A stretch of DNA of 8,574 nucleotides, taken from the NCBI GenBank assembly GCA_021200345.1, contig JAJQGR010000073.1, positions 1 to 8,574 of the forward strand, in the 5' to 3' direction. Positions 8,167 through 8,574 of this stretch are shown piece by piece. The position numbers and the translations under genes were made by a program. The DNA is from Lachnospiraceae bacterium (GTDB lineage Bacteria; Bacillota; Clostridia; Lachnospirales; Lachnospiraceae). Under the pieces are notes generated by a model that saw only the letters and a list, made by a program, of their open reading frames with translations, was not told the origin of the DNA and ran no database searches. How positions within the stretch are numbered: the first letter of the stretch is position 1; each line of letters starts with the position of its first letter.

Positions 8167-8190
8167 TCACAGGCCTCCGGCTGACTGTGA
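8167..8190 (-). other. Hairpin in the miaB leader
   Basis: The 24 bases contain TCACAG and CTGTGA as outer arms. Inside them GCC and GGC can pair around a GGA loop, leaving a three-base bulge, which gives about nine base pairs. No run of T follows on the minus strand, so it does not look like an intrinsic terminator. If transcription starts near 8205, this hairpin lies in the 5' untranslated leader about 40 nt before the miaB start codon. Its role, if any, is unknown. Confidence 0.45.
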
Positions 8191-8227
8191 ACAATCGTAA
8201 AATCGTATATCATTTTACTGTCAACAA
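8184..8227. repeat. 12-bp imperfect direct repeat flanking the miaB -10 region
   Basis: ACTGTGAACAAT at 8184-8195 and ACTGTCAACAAT at 8217-8228 differ at one base and start 33 bp apart, about three helical turns. The left copy lies downstream of the predicted miaB start of transcription. The right copy lies in the promoter spacer. This is the arrangement of a paired protein-binding site, but I do not recognise the regulator and chance is possible in 200 bp. Confidence 0.4.
8197..8218. repeat. 7-bp inverted repeat over the miaB -10
   Basis: GTAAAAT (8197-8203) and ATTTTAC (8212-8218) are perfect inverted copies separated by 8 bp. The right arm contains the predicted miaB -10 hexamer, so a dimeric repressor bound here would block transcription. 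The arms are AT-rich, so the repeat may simply reflect base composition. Confidence 0.4.
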
Positions 8228-8240
8228 TTTAAAATTGCAA
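8212..8240 (-). promoter_or_regulatory. Candidate sigma-A promoter for the miaB-mutS-mutL-miaA operon
   Basis: On the minus strand, TTGCAA (8240-8235) and TAAAAT (8217-8212) are 17 bp apart. The -10 matches the consensus at five of six bases; the -35 keeps the TTG. A TTGACA lies inside the spacer (8226-8221) but has no good -10 at the right distance. Transcription would start near 8205, leaving a leader of about 77 nt before miaB. This is the only gap upstream of the operon able to hold its promoter. Confidence 0.55.
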
Positions 8241-8267
8241 GCCCTATTTCAATGTCCATAGAAACAC

Positions 8268-8296
8268 TTGCATTTTCCACAGACAGAGATTAAAAT
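8268..8296 (+). promoter_or_regulatory. Candidate sigma-A promoter for queA
   Basis: TTGCAT (8268-8273) and TAAAAT (8291-8296) are separated by 17 bp. Transcription would begin near 8303, about 30 nt before the chosen queA start. The upstream in-frame ATG at 8295 would then overlap the -10 and lie outside the transcript. The -35 is weak apart from TTG. The two candidate -35 elements of the divergent promoters are 27 bp apart, back to back. Confidence 0.5.
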
Positions 8297-8333
8297 GGGA
8301 CTCAATGATTTGAAAAAGGATGAGTATCACAAG

Positions 8334-8574
8334 ATGAATACCAGTGATTTTTATTTTGATCTTCCAAAGGAATTGATCGCTCAGGATCCTCTTGAGGACA
8401 GGGCGGCTTCCAGACTTCTGGTACTGGACCGGGAAACAGGGGCTGTGCAGCATAAGCAGTTTCGCGATATTCTGGATCTGTTGCTGCCCGGAGACTGTCT
8501 GGTGTTAAATGATACCAAAGTAATCCCGGCCAGACTCTACGGCAACAGGACGGATACCGGCGCTGCCATAGAAC
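8334..8574 (+). CDS. queA: S-adenosylmethionine:tRNA ribosyltransferase-isomerase QueA, 5' part only
   Basis: QueA moves the ribosyl part of S-adenosylmethionine onto 7-aminomethyl-7-deazaguanine at tRNA position 34, making epoxyqueuosine, the last intermediate before queuosine. Eighty codons are present before the window ends, out of roughly 340 expected. They match the family start closely: SDFYFDLPKELIAQDP, then SRLLVLD, an HKQFRDIL segment, and GDCLVLNDTKVIPARL. The start at 8334 is chosen because QueA proteins begin M-x-x-S-D-F and because AAGGATGAG lies upstream, although the AAGGA core is 13 nt away, which is longer than usual. An in-frame ATG at 8295 would add 13 residues, but it overlaps the likely promoter. 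The gene is transcribed away from the miaB operon and is commonly followed by tgt in bacteria; that part is outside the window. Confidence 0.94.
   Translation, partial: MNTSDFYFDLPKELIAQDPLEDRAASRLLVLDRETGAVQHKQFRDILDLLLPGDCLVLNDTKVIPARLYGNRTDTGAAIE

Noticed and set aside
8129..8194. N-terminal extension of MiaB from a TTG at 8194
   Set aside because: The extra 22 residues come from the hairpin leader, and the ATG at 8128 has a well-placed AAGGA.
8129..8333. Riboswitch or SOS (LexA) box in the miaB-queA gap
   Set aside because: The gap is too short for a known riboswitch beside two promoters, and no CGAAC-N4-GTTCG-type site is present.

Overview
The window looks like chromosome from an anaerobic Firmicute of the class Clostridia, most likely the Lachnospiraceae. 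I infer this from the protein sequences (for example the N-terminal extension of MiaB and the RVYGRLGELKR-type segment), the AAGGA/GGAG ribosome binding sites, and the gene order. GC content looks moderate, near half, and no gene stands out in composition. I see no mobile element, CRISPR array, rRNA or tRNA.

Layout. Five genes are packed on the minus strand and read right to left: miaB (8128-6635), mutS (6642-3988), mutL (3930-1903), miaA (1898-960), then a PLP-dependent YnbB / methionine gamma-lyase family protein (922 to beyond base 1). Junctions are tight: miaB/mutS overlap by 8 bp, mutS/mutL are 57 bp apart, mutL/miaA 4 bp, and miaA/YnbB 37 bp. I see no convincing terminator between them, so they are probably one transcription unit. 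A sixth gene, queA, starts on the plus strand at 8334 and runs off the right edge.

The only real intergenic region is 8129-8333. It holds two back-to-back candidate promoters of the same design (TTGCA[A/T], 17-bp spacer, TAAAAT), a 12-bp direct repeat, an inverted repeat over the miaB -10, and a hairpin in the miaB leader.

How the genes fit together. MutS finds mismatches and MutL carries the nicking-endonuclease motif expected in bacteria lacking MutH. MiaA and MiaB act in sequence on adenosine 37 of tRNAs (i6A, then ms2i6A), and QueA makes the precursor of queuosine at position 34. The locus therefore joins mismatch repair with anticodon-loop modification.

This is mostly ordinary housekeeping DNA and I do not see an undescribed system. 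The points that merit a check are a Gly-to-Glu change in the MutL ATPase motif, an altered cysteine motif in MiaB, the absence of hfq between miaA and the YnbB gene, and the structured divergent promoter region.
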